Of a DNA stretch of 64,000 nt, positions 7,960 to 17,940 are shown one piece after another (position 1 is the stretch's first letter; each line of letters begins with the position of its first letter). Below the pieces are notes generated by a model. It was not told where the DNA came from. It ran no database searches and saw only the letters and a list, made by a program, of their open reading frames with translations. Origin of the DNA: Aeromicrobium flavum (GTDB lineage Bacteria > Actinomycetota > Actinomycetes > Propionibacteriales > Nocardioidaceae); the NCBI RefSeq assembly GCF_007992115.1, contig NZ_BJZQ01000001.1:1-64000 (forward strand). Direction: 5' to 3'. The translations under genes were made by a program, and so were the position numbers.

Positions 7960-7988
7960 TTGATCCCTGTGACTGCTGTGCTTACAGT
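7960..7988 (+). promoter_or_regulatory. Promoter of the branched-chain amino acid importer operon
   Basis: TTGATC (7960-7965) and TACAGT (7983-7988) are spaced by exactly 17 bp. The start would be near 7995, giving a ~42-nt leader with a purine-rich ribosome site. A perfect 12-bp palindrome GGCCACGTGGCC at 7918-7929 lies about 30 bp upstream of the -35 and may bind a regulator. Confidence 0.65.
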
Positions 7989-8036
7989 TGAGTTCAGTTT
8001 CAGGTGATCTACACCACACCGAGGGGAAGAGTGACG

Positions 8037-9224
8037 ATGACCCATTTGACAGGGCGCACGTTCAAGAAGATGGCCGCCATGGCCAGTGTCGGTCTGCTCG
8101 CCACCGTCGCCGCGTGCGGCGGCTCGGGCGAGGGCGGCGAGGAGACGATCGTCATCGGCTATTCCGCCGGTCTGAGCGGTGGCGCGGCCGAGTACGGCGT
8201 CAACGTCCAGAACGGACTGAAGATGGCGATCGACGAGGTCAACGAGGAAGGCGTCGAGATCGACGGCAAGAAGTACCAGGTCAAGCTCGAGTCGCTCGAC
8301 GACCAGTACCAGCCCGGCACGACGGGCACCAACGTCCAGCGCCTCGTCGAGAAGGAGGGCGCCTCGGTGGTGTTCATCCCGCACGCCGGTGGCATCAAGG
8401 CGGCGCAGGAGCTGAACTCCGGACGCACCGAGTTCCTCATCGGCGCGTACTCGTCCGACCCGGCGATCCTGGACGCCGACAACCCGCTGACGGTCATGAT
8501 CCCGCCGAGCTTCGACAGCTACGTCCAGCCCTTCATCGACAAGGTGAAGAAGAAGGACGACGCGAAGCTCGGGCTCATGGCGACGGCGAGCGAGTTCGGC
8601 CAGGAGTGGACCAAGACCACGATCAAGAAGTGGGAGGAGTCCGGCGGCGAGGTGCTCGCCAAGAACAACATCGACTACGGCACCGTCTCCGACTTCGCCG
8701 GCCCGGTGGCCAAGACGCTCGCGGGCAAGCCCGACGTGATCCTGGTCGGCGGTCCCTCGCAGCCCACCGCGCTGCTCATCGAGGAGGCCCGTGAGCAGGG
8801 CTTCACGGGCGCCTTCCTGATCGCCGACCAGGCGAAGTTCGAGGAGCTCGAGGAGTTCACCGACCCGAAGAACCTCAACAACTCCGTCGGCATCATGCCG
8901 CTGCCGCTGTTCGAGGGGACGAAGGACTTCATCGCGGACTACCAGGAGAAGTACTCCTCGGAGAAGCCCGTCAACGCCGACATCGCCCTGAACTACCAGG
9001 CGCTGCCGATCTTCATCGAGGCGATGAAGATCGCCAAGTCGGTCGACGACCCGAAGGCCATTCGCCAGGCGATGCCCGAGGCCGTCAAGTCCGTCGAGGG
9101 CGTCTTCTTCGTGCCGAACGCGGTCACCGACAAGGGCCACCTCCAGGCCGACGGCCTGCAGGCCGCCTACCGCAACGCCGACGGCCAGTACGAGCCGTTC
9201 GACATCGAGCAGCCCAAGGAATGA
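8037..9224 (+). CDS. livK: Branched-chain amino acid-type ABC transporter, substrate-binding lipoprotein
   Basis: A 395-residue periplasmic-binding-type protein of the LivK/HAAT class. The N-terminus is a lipoprotein signal: a short basic region, a hydrophobic stretch, then lipobox VAAC at about residue 24, so it is tethered outside the membrane. The next part, ETIVIGYSAGLSGGAAEYG, is the normal start of the first lobe. ATG 8037 is preferred over upstream starts because GGGGAAGAGTG precedes it and it gives a clean signal peptide. Substrate may be branched-chain amino acids, but this class also binds amides, urea and aromatic acids. A hairpin after the gene probably raises its level over the other subunits. 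Confidence 0.9.
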   Translation: MTHLTGRTFKKMAAMASVGLLATVAACGGSGEGGEETIVIGYSAGLSGGAAEYGVNVQNGLKMAIDEVNEEGVEIDGKKYQVKLESLDDQYQPGTTGTNVQRLVEKEGASVVFIPHAGGIKAAQELNSGRTEFLIGAYSSDPAILDADNPLTVMIPPSFDSYVQPFIDKVKKKDDAKLGLMATASEFGQEWTKTTIKKWEESGGEVLAKNNIDYGTVSDFAGPVAKTLAGKPDVILVGGPSQPTALLIEEAREQGFTGAFLIADQAKFEELEEFTDPKNLNNSVGIMPLPLFEGTKDFIADYQEKYSSEKPVNADIALNYQALPIFIEAMKIAKSVDDPKAIRQAMPEAVKSVEGVFFVPNAVTDKGHLQADGLQAAYRNADGQYEPFDIEQPKE

Positions 9225-9230
9225 CCCGCT

Positions 9231-9262
9231 GGGCCCCGCCGCCGGTGACGGCGGCGGGGCCC
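9231..9262 (+). terminator. Intra-operon hairpin after livK
   Basis: A perfect 14-bp GC stem (9231-9244 with 9249-9262) closed by a GTGA tetraloop, without a U-tract, lies between the binding-protein gene and the first permease gene. Such hairpins cause partial termination or protect the 3' end of the upstream message, so the binding protein is made in excess. Confidence 0.7.
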
Positions 9263-9300
9263 CTCGACCCCACCCTCCCGCTTTCCCTCGAAGGTGACCG

Positions 9301-10167
9301 ATGACCCTCTTCGTTCAGCAACTGGCCAACGGCTTGGCCCTGGGCGGCATCTACTGCCTCGCCGCCATCGGGCTGACGCTCGTGTTCGGCGTGCTCGGCT
9401 TCCCGAACCTGGCGCACGGCGCCCTCTACATGCTCGGCGCGTACCTGACGTTCTTCTTCCTGACCGACGTGGGCCTGCCGTACGTCGTCGCGATCCTGGC
9501 CGCGGCCGTCGTCCTGGCCTTCCTGGGCGTCGTGCTCGAGCGGCTGGTGTTCCATCCCCTACGGAACTCACCACACACCCACCACATGATCGCGACCGTG
9601 GGCGTGATGTTCTTCCTCGTCGCGGTCGTCCAGGAGATCTGGGGGACCGGGTTCCTGCGGATGGAGTCGCCGGTCAACGGTCAGGTGAGCGTGGCCGGGG
9701 CCCAGGTCTCGTGGCAGCGCATCATCATCATCGTCACCGCGGTCGTCGTGCTGCTCCTCCTGACGTGGTTCCTCAAGCGCTCGCCGCACGGGCAGGCCAT
9801 CGAGGCGATCGAGCAGGACCGCACCGGCGCCGCGCTCGTCGGCATCAACCCCAGCATGGTCTCGATGGTGACCTTCGCGGTCTCCCTGGCCCTCGTGGCC
9901 ATCGCGGCCGGGCTGGTCGCGCCCATCAACCTGCTCTCGCCGGGCATGGGCGACTCCCTGAGCCTCACGGTCTTCGCCATCATCATCCTGGGCGGGCTCG
10001 GCTCGCTCCCCGGCGCGATCATCGGCGGCTTCACGATCGCGATCGCCGAGGTCATGGCGGCCACGTACATCTCGGTCGGCGCCGGCGAGGCCGCGATCTT
10101 CATCATCCTCATCGCCGTTCTGGCGATCAAACCCACGGGCATCTTCGGGACGGTGACGCAGCGATGA
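9301..10167 (+). CDS. livH: ABC transporter permease, LivH type
   Basis: A 288-residue integral membrane protein with about eight hydrophobic helices. It starts with the family pattern QQLANGLALGGIYCLAAIGL and has the EAIEQDRTGAALVGIN coupling-helix segment near residue 162, where the ATPases dock. It forms the channel with the second permease downstream; their genes overlap by 4 nt (ATGA). The start has GAAGGTGA just upstream. Confidence 0.92.
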   Translation: MTLFVQQLANGLALGGIYCLAAIGLTLVFGVLGFPNLAHGALYMLGAYLTFFFLTDVGLPYVVAILAAAVVLAFLGVVLERLVFHPLRNSPHTHHMIATVGVMFFLVAVVQEIWGTGFLRMESPVNGQVSVAGAQVSWQRIIIIVTAVVVLLLLTWFLKRSPHGQAIEAIEQDRTGAALVGINPSMVSMVTFAVSLALVAIAAGLVAPINLLSPGMGDSLSLTVFAIIILGGLGSLPGAIIGGFTIAIAEVMAATYISVGAGEAAIFIILIAVLAIKPTGIFGTVTQR

Positions 10168-11185
10168 CGAATCGACTCAACCCGCGACTTCTCGGCGTCG
10201 CGCTCATCGCGATCGCGCTGCTCGTCGCGCCCTTCGCCCTCAGCGGCCAGCAGTACCTGCTGCGGGTCGTGACCACGGCGGCCATCTACGCCATCGCGGC
10301 GTACGGCCTGAACATCATCCTCGGCCTGACCGGGCAGCTCTCGCTCGCCCACGGCGCGTTCTTCGGCGTCGGCGCCTACACGGTGGGCCTGCTCACGACC
10401 GACTACGACTGGTCGTTCTGGACCGCGTTCCTCGCGGCCATCGTGGGCACGACGGTGCTGGGCTACGTCTCGGGACTCATCGCACTGCGAACCCAGGGCG
10501 CCTACTTCGCGATCTTCACGATGGCGCTGGGGTTCCTGATCTTCATCATCGTCGTGCGGTGGGAGTCGGTGACGCACGCCCACTCCGGCGTCAGCGGCGT
10601 CAAGTTCCCCGAGAACATCGGCCCGATCGACTTCACCGAGCCCGCGACCATGTACTACTTCGTGCTGCTGTTCCTGGCCGGCGCGGCGTACACCACCCAC
10701 GCGCTGCTGCACTCCAACGCGGGGCGGTCGCTCGTCGCGATCCGCACCTCCGAGGACCTGGCGAAGTCGATCGGCGTGAACGTCGCCGTGAGCAAGCAGC
10801 TGGCGTTCACGGCCTCGGCCACGATCGCCGGACTGGCGGGCGGGCTGTTCGCGTCGCTGAACGGGTTCATCGGCCCGGACTCGACGGGCATCGACCGCAC
10901 CTTCGAGATGCTGCTGTTCCTGCTCATCGGCGGCCTCGGCACGGTCATGGGGCCGATCCTCGGTAGCCTGCTGGTCGCGTTCCTGTTCGAGATGCTGCAG
11001 GACCTCGAGACCTACCGGTTCATCGTCCTGGGTCCGATCATCGTGCTGCTGGTGATCTTCGCCCCGCGCGGACTCATCGGCTACCTCAACGAGCTCGTGC
11101 CGGCGCGGTTCCGGCACCGCGACACCACGCCCGAGCCGGTCGCCTCGACGACCGTCTCCGACACCACGAAGGACGGGGCGCTCTG

Positions 11186-11186
<1 letters not shown>
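10164..11186 (+). CDS. livM: ABC transporter permease, LivM type
   Basis: A 340-residue permease. ATG 10164 overlaps the stop of livH as ATGA. It has the family stretch YGLNIILGLTGQLSLAHGAFF (near 50) and the RTSEDLAKSIGVNVA coupling loop (near 199), with 8-10 hydrophobic helices. The C-terminal ~25 residues are polar (RHRDTTPEPVAS) and probably cytoplasmic. The final A of its TGA is the first base of the next ATG, so the operon is tightly coupled. Confidence 0.92.
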
Positions 11187-11961
<775 letters not shown>

Positions 11962-11965
<4 letters not shown>

Positions 11966-12669
11966 TCACCATCACCGGACTGAGCGCGAGCTACGACGCC
12001 GTCGACGTGCTGCACGCGGTCGACATCACCGCCAACGACGGTGAGCTGACCGTCATCCTCGGCGCGAACGGCTCGGGCAAGTCGACACTGTTCAAGGCCA
12101 TGAGCGGTGTGCTGCGTCCCACCGCCGGACAGGTCGAGTTCAACGGCGAGGACATCACCCGCAGCAGCCCCGCGGGGATCGTCAAGAAGGGACTCGCGCA
12201 CTGCCCGGAGGGCCGGCACTTGTTCCCGCAGATGTCGGTCGAGAAGAACCTCATGCTGGGCGCCTACGTCCGGCGCGGTGACAAGAAGCGCGTCAAGGCG
12301 CTGCTGGAGCGGTCGTACGAGCTCTTCCCGATCCTGCACGAGAAGCGCAAGCAGGCGGCCGGGTCGCTGTCGGGCGGTCAGCAGCAGATGGTGGCGATCG
12401 GCCGCTCGCTCATGTCCGATCCCACGATGCTGATCCTCGACGAGCCGTCGATGGGGCTGGCGCCGCTGATCACGCAACAGGTCTTCGACACGATCGTCGA
12501 GATCAACAAGGAGGGCATCGGCGTGCTGCTCGCGGAGCAGAACGCGAACTCGGCGCTGCAGATCGCCACCTCGGGCTACGTCCTGGCCGAAGGCCGGGTC
12601 GTGCTGTCGGGCACCGCGAAGGAGCTGCAGAACGACCCGCGCGTGCAGAGGGCCTACTTGGGCGTCTGA
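11962..12669 (+). CDS. livF: ABC transporter ATP-binding protein, LivF type
   Basis: A 235-residue ATPase and partner of livG. Walker A GANGSGKST (near 34), signature LSGGQQQM (near 139), Walker B MLILDEPSMGLAP (near 160) and LLAEQNANSAL after it are all as expected. ATG 11962 overlaps the livG stop as ATGA and has AGGAG 8 nt upstream. The last 16 bp overlap the convergent TetR gene, so the end of the operon has no room for its own terminator. Confidence 0.92.
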
Positions 12670-13253
12670 CGCGAGGCGGGCGAGCCCATCAGGCCCTGTG
12701 TCGCGACGGTCACGAGCACCTCGGTGACGTGATCGAGGTCCAGTTCGACGCCGCGGAAGTGGGCGTCCACCGTGACGCCCCAGCTCATGCCGATGCACAT
12801 CGGTGTCGTGATGGCCGGGTCGAGCGTCTGCGGCCACGGCTCGCCCGCCGTGCGGGCCCGCGCTGCCAAGGCGTCGATGAACGGTTCCAGGCGGCGGTTG
12901 AAGAAGGCCTGCCCGTGGGCGCGATCGCTGAACAGGACCATGTTGAACAGGTCGAGGTAGTCGTCGAAGATCTCCAGCAGCGAGCGGAAGAAGACGTCGA
13001 CCGAGGCCGCCGGGCCGTCGTCGTCGACGGTGTCGTCGAGCATGGTCGACAACAGCACGTCGAGCGGCTCGACGATGGCCTCCTCGAAGAGCTGCTCCTT
13101 GGAGTCGAAGTAGCGGTACAACAGGGCCACGTTGACCCCGGCACGATCGGCGATGTCACCGATCCGGGTGCCGTCGGGGCCGCTGCGCAGGAACTCCTCG
13201 CGTGCGGTCGCGAGCAGCTGCCTGCGACGTTCCTCGGCATGCAATCGAGCCAC
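12654..13253 (-). CDS. TetR-family transcriptional regulator
   Basis: A 199-residue regulator with an N-terminal helix-turn-helix (RRQLLATAREEFLRSG, IGDIADRAGVNVALLYRYFDSKEQL). GTG 13253 has GAGAGG upstream and TAGTCT further up at 13281-13276. The C-terminal domain does not point to a ligand. It is convergent with livF (16-bp overlap) and divergent from the ScyD/E-like gene, and the gap on that side has a small palindrome at 13338-13354. It could control itself, the divergent gene or the importer. Confidence 0.8.
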   Translation of the reverse strand: MARLHAEERRRQLLATAREEFLRSGPDGTRIGDIADRAGVNVALLYRYFDSKEQLFEEAIVEPLDVLLSTMLDDTVDDDGPAASVDVFFRSLLEIFDDYLDLFNMVLFSDRAHGQAFFNRRLEPFIDALAARARTAGEPWPQTLDPAITTPMCIGMSWGVTVDAHFRGVELDLDHVTEVLVTVATQGLMGSPASRQTPK

Positions 13254-13337
13254 GGGTCACCTCTCCTCAGCTCCCCCGAGACTAGGCCCGAATCACCAGC
13301 CGCACCCGGTGCGCGCGCGTGGTGTGCGTAGGCCCTT

Positions 13338-13354
13338 TGGACCATACCTGTCCA
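13338..13354. promoter_or_regulatory. Candidate operator between TetR and the ScyD/E-like gene
   Basis: TGGAC-N7-GTCCA is a perfect 5-bp inverted repeat in the 188-bp gap between the divergent genes. Size and place fit a TetR-family site, but the arms are short. A possible -10 for the rightward gene, TAACGT, is at 13385-13390. Confidence 0.35.
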
Positions 13355-13441
13355 TAAGTCTTCCGTCGCGCCGAAGCGTGTGGTTAACGTGACGAGGAAT
13401 CGAAGATCTCGGGAACCGTCGTCCATGCCGAGGAGTCCCAG

Positions 13442-14551
13442 ATGAGCCCAGCAGTCAAAGTTCTTACGACCGTCGCCACCGTCACCTGCGTCGCGCTGAC
13501 GTTCGCCCCGACGTCCGCGTCGGCCCACGGCGGCAAGCACCGTCCTCACCATCGTGCTGCGATCACCGTGGTGGCCGACGGCCTCGAGAACCCGTTCCAG
13601 GTCGCCCGGGCCGGGGGGAAGCTGCTGGTCACCGAGTCCGGCGCCGGACGGATCGTCACGGTCGACCCGCGCCGCAAGAACCGGGTGCGGACCGTGGTGG
13701 ACGGGCTCGGACCGAACGCCGCTGCGGGTGCGGTGGCCGCGGACGGACGGATCTACATCGGCACCGGCGAGGCCGACTCCTCGGCGCCTCCCGGCCCGTA
13801 CCCGGGGTCCTCGGTCCTGGTCGCGAGGAAGGGCAAGGTCACCCGGCTCGCCGACCTCATGGCGTACGAGCTGGCGAACAACCCCGACGGGCAGACCCAG
13901 TTCGGCCCCGGCGGTGAGCAGCTCGACGCGCTGTCGAACCCCTTCAGCCTGCTGGCCGTGCGCGGGCACGGTGGCGGTGTCCTGGTCGCCGACGGCGGTG
14001 CGAACACCGTCTTCCGGGTCAGCGCCAAGGGCAGGATCTCGACCTTCTTCGTGCCACCCACGGTGAACACCGGTGCCTGCGAAGGTCGCCCGAACAACGA
14101 CGAGGCGCACACCGGCTGCGACGCGGTGCCCACGGGTCTGGCCTACGGACCGAGGAACACGATCTACGTCTCCGCGCTGACCGGCGAGGCGCCCGGCGAG
14201 GGACGTGTCTACGTGCTCGATGCCAGGACCGCGAAGGTGCGCAAGGTCATCTCGGGCTTCACGGCCCCGACCGGGATCGCGGTCGGGCGGGACGGCACGA
14301 TCTTCGTCTCGGAGGTGCTCGAGGGCATGCCCGAGGGTGAGCCCGGTCCCGAGTTCGATCCGTCCACGGTGGGTCAGATCGTCCGGGTCTCGCCGAGCGG
14401 GAAGCGCAGCTACGCGCAGGTGACCATGCCGACCGGTCTGGTGCTCGCCGGGCGACACCTCTACTCGACGGCGTGGTCGATCGCCGGGTTCCTCGGCATC
14501 GAGGGCGCCGGGCAGGTCGTGAAGGTCTCGCCGAAGGCCTTCCGCCGCTGA
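13442..14551 (+). CDS. Secreted ScyD/ScyE-family beta-propeller protein
   Basis: A 369-residue exported protein. Signal peptide ~1-28 (hydrophobic TTVATVTCVALTFAP, cleavage after SASA), then a His-rich stretch (HGGKHRPHHR) that may bind metal. The rest is a repetitive NHL/SMP30-like propeller with blades such as ITVVADGLENPFQVARAGG and GLAYGPRNTIYVSALTGE. It matches the ScyD/ScyE family, named after cyanobacterial scytonemin genes but widespread in actinobacteria with unknown substrates. Two cysteines (ACEG, HTGCD) may form a disulfide. AGGAG lies 8 nt before the ATG. Confidence 0.75.
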   Translation: MSPAVKVLTTVATVTCVALTFAPTSASAHGGKHRPHHRAAITVVADGLENPFQVARAGGKLLVTESGAGRIVTVDPRRKNRVRTVVDGLGPNAAAGAVAADGRIYIGTGEADSSAPPGPYPGSSVLVARKGKVTRLADLMAYELANNPDGQTQFGPGGEQLDALSNPFSLLAVRGHGGGVLVADGGANTVFRVSAKGRISTFFVPPTVNTGACEGRPNNDEAHTGCDAVPTGLAYGPRNTIYVSALTGEAPGEGRVYVLDARTAKVRKVISGFTAPTGIAVGRDGTIFVSEVLEGMPEGEPGPEFDPSTVGQIVRVSPSGKRSYAQVTMPTGLVLAGRHLYSTAWSIAGFLGIEGAGQVVKVSPKAFRR

Positions 14552-14560
14552 GGGACAGGG

Positions 14561-14601
14561 CGTGGCCCGTGTGCCGGTGGGGAGCCGGCACGCGGGCCAC
14601 G
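14561..14601 (+). terminator. Strong hairpin terminator after the ScyD/E-like gene
   Basis: A 17-bp stem (14561-14577 with 14585-14601, one G-U pair) and a 7-nt loop begin 10 bp after the stop codon. No U-tract follows, as is common for actinobacterial terminators. It isolates the gene from the acyl-CoA ligase downstream. Confidence 0.75.
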
Positions 14602-14702
14602 ACCTTCCTGCGCGGGCGCTCCGCCGGGGCCGGAGAGCGGCTCCTAGACTCGGAAGGTCGGTCGCACCGTCGCGCCCGATCCCGATTCGCAAGGCAGGAA
14701 CG

Positions 14703-16418
14703 ATGCACGAGCACGCTGAGCGCCCTTGGTCCGTCCACTACGGCCCGGGGGTGCCGACGCAGATCGACATCCCGGACGAGCCCGTCACGGCGGGGCTCGC
14801 GCGGGCCGCCGAGCGCTGGCCCGACCGGATCGCGACCGACTTCCTCGGCGCCACGGCGACCTACGCGCAGACCGAGCAGGCCGTCCGCCGCGCGATGGTC
14901 GTGCTGGACGACCTCGGCGTCCGCCTCGGCGACGCCGTCGCGCTGGTGCTGCCGAACTGCCCGAGCCACCTCGTCGCGTACCACGCGGCCCTGCGCCTGG
15001 GCGCGGTCGTCGTCGACCTCAACCCCACGTACACCGAGGCCGAGCTGGCCCACCTGCTGGCCGACTCCGGTGCGAAGGTGGCCCTCGTCTTCCACCGGGC
15101 GGTCGCTGCCGTCGTCGCGGCGAAGCCCTCGACCGAGCTGCGGGCCGTGGTGAGCGTCGACGTCAGCCGCGACCTGCCCGCCTCGGCGCAACTGCTGCTG
15201 AAGCTGCCGGTGAAGGCGGCGCGGGAGAAGCGCGCGGCGCTGCTGGGCACGGTTCCGGACGGGGTCCGGGACTGGCACACACTCATCAAGCGGGCCCGGG
15301 GCGAGGTACCGGCCGCGCCCGTGGGCGCCGACGACCTGGCCCTGCTGCAGTACACCGGCGGCACCACCGGCACGCCGAAGGCCGCGATGCTCTCGCACCG
15401 GAACCTCGTGGCCAACGTCGTGCACGGGCAGGCGTGGGCGTCCTTCCGGGAGGGCGAGGAGACGGTCTACGGCGTGCTGCCGTTCTTCCACGCCTTCGGC
15501 ATGACGTTCTGCCTCAACCTGGCCGGGCACATCGGCGCGACGCTCGTGATGTTCCCGAACTTCGAGCCCGAGACCGTGCTCAAGGCGTTCGGCCGCCGCC
15601 CCGCCACGTTCATGGCCGGCGTCGCGCCGATGTTCGACCGGATCGCCGCCGCCGCCGAGGCCTCGTCGCGGCCGCCCACCGAGGGCCTGCGCCAGGCGCG
15701 GCTCGGCTTCGCCGGGGCGATGCCGATCCCGCCGTCGGTCGTCGAGCGGTGGGAGCGGCTGACCGGGGGACTGCTCATCGAGGGCTACGGCATGACCGAG
15801 TGCGCACCCATCGCGCTGGGCAACCCGTGCGCGCCGACGCGCCGGCCGGGCACCCTGGGTGTGCCGTTCCCCAACACCGACATGAGGGTCGTCGACATCG
15901 ACGACCACACGCGCGAGGTCGAGCCGAACGAGGACGGCGTGCGTCGCGGCGAGCTCCTGGTCCGCGGACCCCAGGTCTTCGCCGGCTACCGCAACCGTCC
16001 CGAGGAGACCGCGCACCAGCTGCTCGAGGGCGGCTGGCTGCGCACGGGCGACGTCGTCGAGGTCGACCCGACCGGCTGGGTGACGCTGGTCGACCGGGTC
16101 AAGGAGATGATCATCGTCGGCGGCTTCAAGGTCTACCCCTCCACCGTGGAGGAGCACCTCCGCTCGATGACCGGCATTGCCGACGTGGCCGTGGTGGGCG
16201 TCCGGGCGCCCGGCGGTGACGATCACGTGCTGGCCGCGTTCGTGCTCGAGGACGGGGCCCAGGCGCCGACCGTCGACGAGGTGCGCGCCCATGGAGAGCA
16301 GCGCCTCGCCCGCTACGCGCTGCCGCGGCGGATCGAGTTCGTCGCCGAGCTGCCGCGCTCGCAGATCGGCAAGGTCATGCGTCGTCAGGTGCAGGAGATG
16401 TTCACCCGGGACGAGTAG
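14703..16418 (+). CDS. Long-chain fatty acid-CoA ligase (AMP-forming)
   Basis: A 571-residue ANL-superfamily enzyme that activates fatty acids with ATP and CoA. Seen: YTGGTTGTPKAAMLSH (near 216, phosphate loop), EGYGMTECAP (near 360), GWLRTGD (near 446) and the C-terminal hinge and catalytic-Lys region VDRVKEMIIVGGFKVYP, with the final Lys in SQIGKVMRR. ATG 14703 has AGGAA 6 nt upstream. A TAGACT -10 at 14645-14650 gives a ~46-nt leader. It stands alone; the acyl-CoA dehydrogenase and desaturase nearby would use its product. Chain length is inferred. Confidence 0.88.
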   Translation: MHEHAERPWSVHYGPGVPTQIDIPDEPVTAGLARAAERWPDRIATDFLGATATYAQTEQAVRRAMVVLDDLGVRLGDAVALVLPNCPSHLVAYHAALRLGAVVVDLNPTYTEAELAHLLADSGAKVALVFHRAVAAVVAAKPSTELRAVVSVDVSRDLPASAQLLLKLPVKAAREKRAALLGTVPDGVRDWHTLIKRARGEVPAAPVGADDLALLQYTGGTTGTPKAAMLSHRNLVANVVHGQAWASFREGEETVYGVLPFFHAFGMTFCLNLAGHIGATLVMFPNFEPETVLKAFGRRPATFMAGVAPMFDRIAAAAEASSRPPTEGLRQARLGFAGAMPIPPSVVERWERLTGGLLIEGYGMTECAPIALGNPCAPTRRPGTLGVPFPNTDMRVVDIDDHTREVEPNEDGVRRGELLVRGPQVFAGYRNRPEETAHQLLEGGWLRTGDVVEVDPTGWVTLVDRVKEMIIVGGFKVYPSTVEEHLRSMTGIADVAVVGVRAPGGDDHVLAAFVLEDGAQAPTVDEVRAHGEQRLARYALPRRIEFVAELPRSQIGKVMRRQVQEMFTRDE

Positions 16419-16461
16419 GCCGGCTCTTGTCGGCGGGCCCGTCCGGGCGCACGCTGGAGGG

Positions 16462-17055
16462 ATGGCGCCCCAGGTCGTCGCCGCCCTGCCGTGTGGTGAC
16501 ATCGACGAGATCGCCGAGTTCTTCGGCGTGCTGGGCTTCGACGTCACGTACCGGCAGGTGAGGCCGAACCCCTACGTCGTCGTGGAGGGGCACGGCTTCC
16601 CGCTGCACTACTACGGCCTTGCCGGACACCGGCCCGAGGCGTCGCACAGCACCTGCATCGTCCTGGTGGACGACACCGAGCCGATCTTCAGCGCGTTCGC
16701 GGACGGCCTGCGCGCGGCGTACGGCAGGCTGCTGGTGAGGGGATTCCCGCGCATCACCCGGCCCCGACCGCGGAAGAACGCCGAGGGCCGGACGGGGTTC
16801 AGCCTGATCGACCCGGCGGGGAACTGGATCCGCTTCATGCGGGTGACACCCGAGGAGGCCGAGCGGGAGGAACCGGCGGCGTCGAGGCTCGGCGAGGCCT
16901 TGCTGAACGCGATCGTGCTGGCCGACAGCAAGGGCGACGTGGAGCAGGCGCTCAAGGTCCTGCGCGGCGCGGTCGGGCGTGCTGATCCGCGCGACGAGGC
17001 GCTGCCGCGGGCGCTGGGGTTCCTCGCCGAGCTGGAGGAGCGCAGCGACGCCTGA
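16462..17055 (+). CDS. VOC-fold (glyoxalase/bleomycin-resistance type) protein
   Basis: A 197-residue protein. Residues 1-125 form one VOC module: PCGDIDEIAEFFGVLGFDVTYRQ at the start and GRTGFSLIDPAGNWIRFMR at the end are typical of bleomycin-binding-like proteins. The conserved Glu/His metal ligands are not obvious, so it may bind rather than convert its ligand. The last ~65 residues are an extra helical segment (SRLGEALLNAIVLADSKGDVEQALKV...) like a TPR hairpin. CACGCT lies 6 nt before ATG. Function is not predictable. Confidence 0.7.
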   Translation: MAPQVVAALPCGDIDEIAEFFGVLGFDVTYRQVRPNPYVVVEGHGFPLHYYGLAGHRPEASHSTCIVLVDDTEPIFSAFADGLRAAYGRLLVRGFPRITRPRPRKNAEGRTGFSLIDPAGNWIRFMRVTPEEAEREEPAASRLGEALLNAIVLADSKGDVEQALKVLRGAVGRADPRDEALPRALGFLAELEERSDA

Positions 17056-17100
17056 TGAGACGCGGTCGGCCGGGGCGCCCCGTCGACCTAGGCTCGCACC

Positions 17101-17940
17101 ATGAGCGCCTCGCACCCCCGCCTCGTCGACGCCCGATGGGTCGCCGACCATCTCGACGACCCGTCGATCCGTCTCGTCGACGCGACCGTCCACCTCACGT
17201 TCGACGCCGACGGCGCGCACACCGAGTCCGGTCGCGAGACCTATCGTCAGGCGCACCTGCCGGGCGCGGTGTTCGCCGACCAGCTCACCGACCTCACCGT
17301 CCACGGCGGTGAGGCGCCGTTCGAGGCCACGTCGTCGCAGGAGCTCGCCCGGGTGATCGGCGGGCTCGGGATCGGCGACGAGCACACGGTCGTCGCCTAC
17401 GACACGGTCAACGGCATCTGGGCCACGCGGCTGTGGTGGCAGTTCGCGTTCGAGGGTCACGACGACGTCGTGGTGCTCGACGGCGGACTGAAGGCGTGGC
17501 GGGACGCGGGCCTCCCGGTCGAGTCCGGCGACGTCCAGCACGAGCCGGCCTCCTTCACCGCCGAGCGCCATCTGGAGCGCAGCGTCGGCACCACCGATGT
17601 CGAGGCCGCGACCCGGGACTCGGGGGTCCTGCTGATCAACGCGCTCGACCGCGAGTCGTTCGCGTCGGGTCGCATCCCCGGCAGCGTGAACGTGCCGTTC
17701 CCCGAGCTCGTCGACGAGCAGGGCCGACTCAAGAGCCTCGACGAGCTGCGCCCGCTGTTCGAGTCCGTCGGCGCGCTCGATCCCAAGGTCGCCCCCGTCA
17801 CGTACTGCGGGGGAGGCATCGCCGCGACCGCGGTCGCCTTCGCGCTCAAGGGCCTGGGCCGAGACGACGTCGCGGTCTACGACGGCTCGCTCAACGCGTG
17901 GACGGCCGATCCCGACCGGCCGATCGAGAAGGACGCCTAG
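17101..17940 (+). CDS. Sulfurtransferase with two rhodanese domains (SseA type)
   Basis: A 279-residue tandem rhodanese. The N-terminal domain (about 1-135) lacks an active-site Cys. The C-terminal domain carries TYCGGGIAATAVAFALKGLG (near 238), whose Cys would hold the persulfide. It transfers sulfur from thiosulfate or 3-mercaptopyruvate to an acceptor. The start is probably leaderless: TAGGCT at 17089-17094 lies 6 nt before the ATG. Its stop overlaps that of the convergent metallohydrolase-like gene by 4 bp. Confidence 0.88.
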   Translation: MSASHPRLVDARWVADHLDDPSIRLVDATVHLTFDADGAHTESGRETYRQAHLPGAVFADQLTDLTVHGGEAPFEATSSQELARVIGGLGIGDEHTVVAYDTVNGIWATRLWWQFAFEGHDDVVVLDGGLKAWRDAGLPVESGDVQHEPASFTAERHLERSVGTTDVEAATRDSGVLLINALDRESFASGRIPGSVNVPFPELVDEQGRLKSLDELRPLFESVGALDPKVAPVTYCGGGIAATAVAFALKGLGRDDVAVYDGSLNAWTADPDRPIEKDA

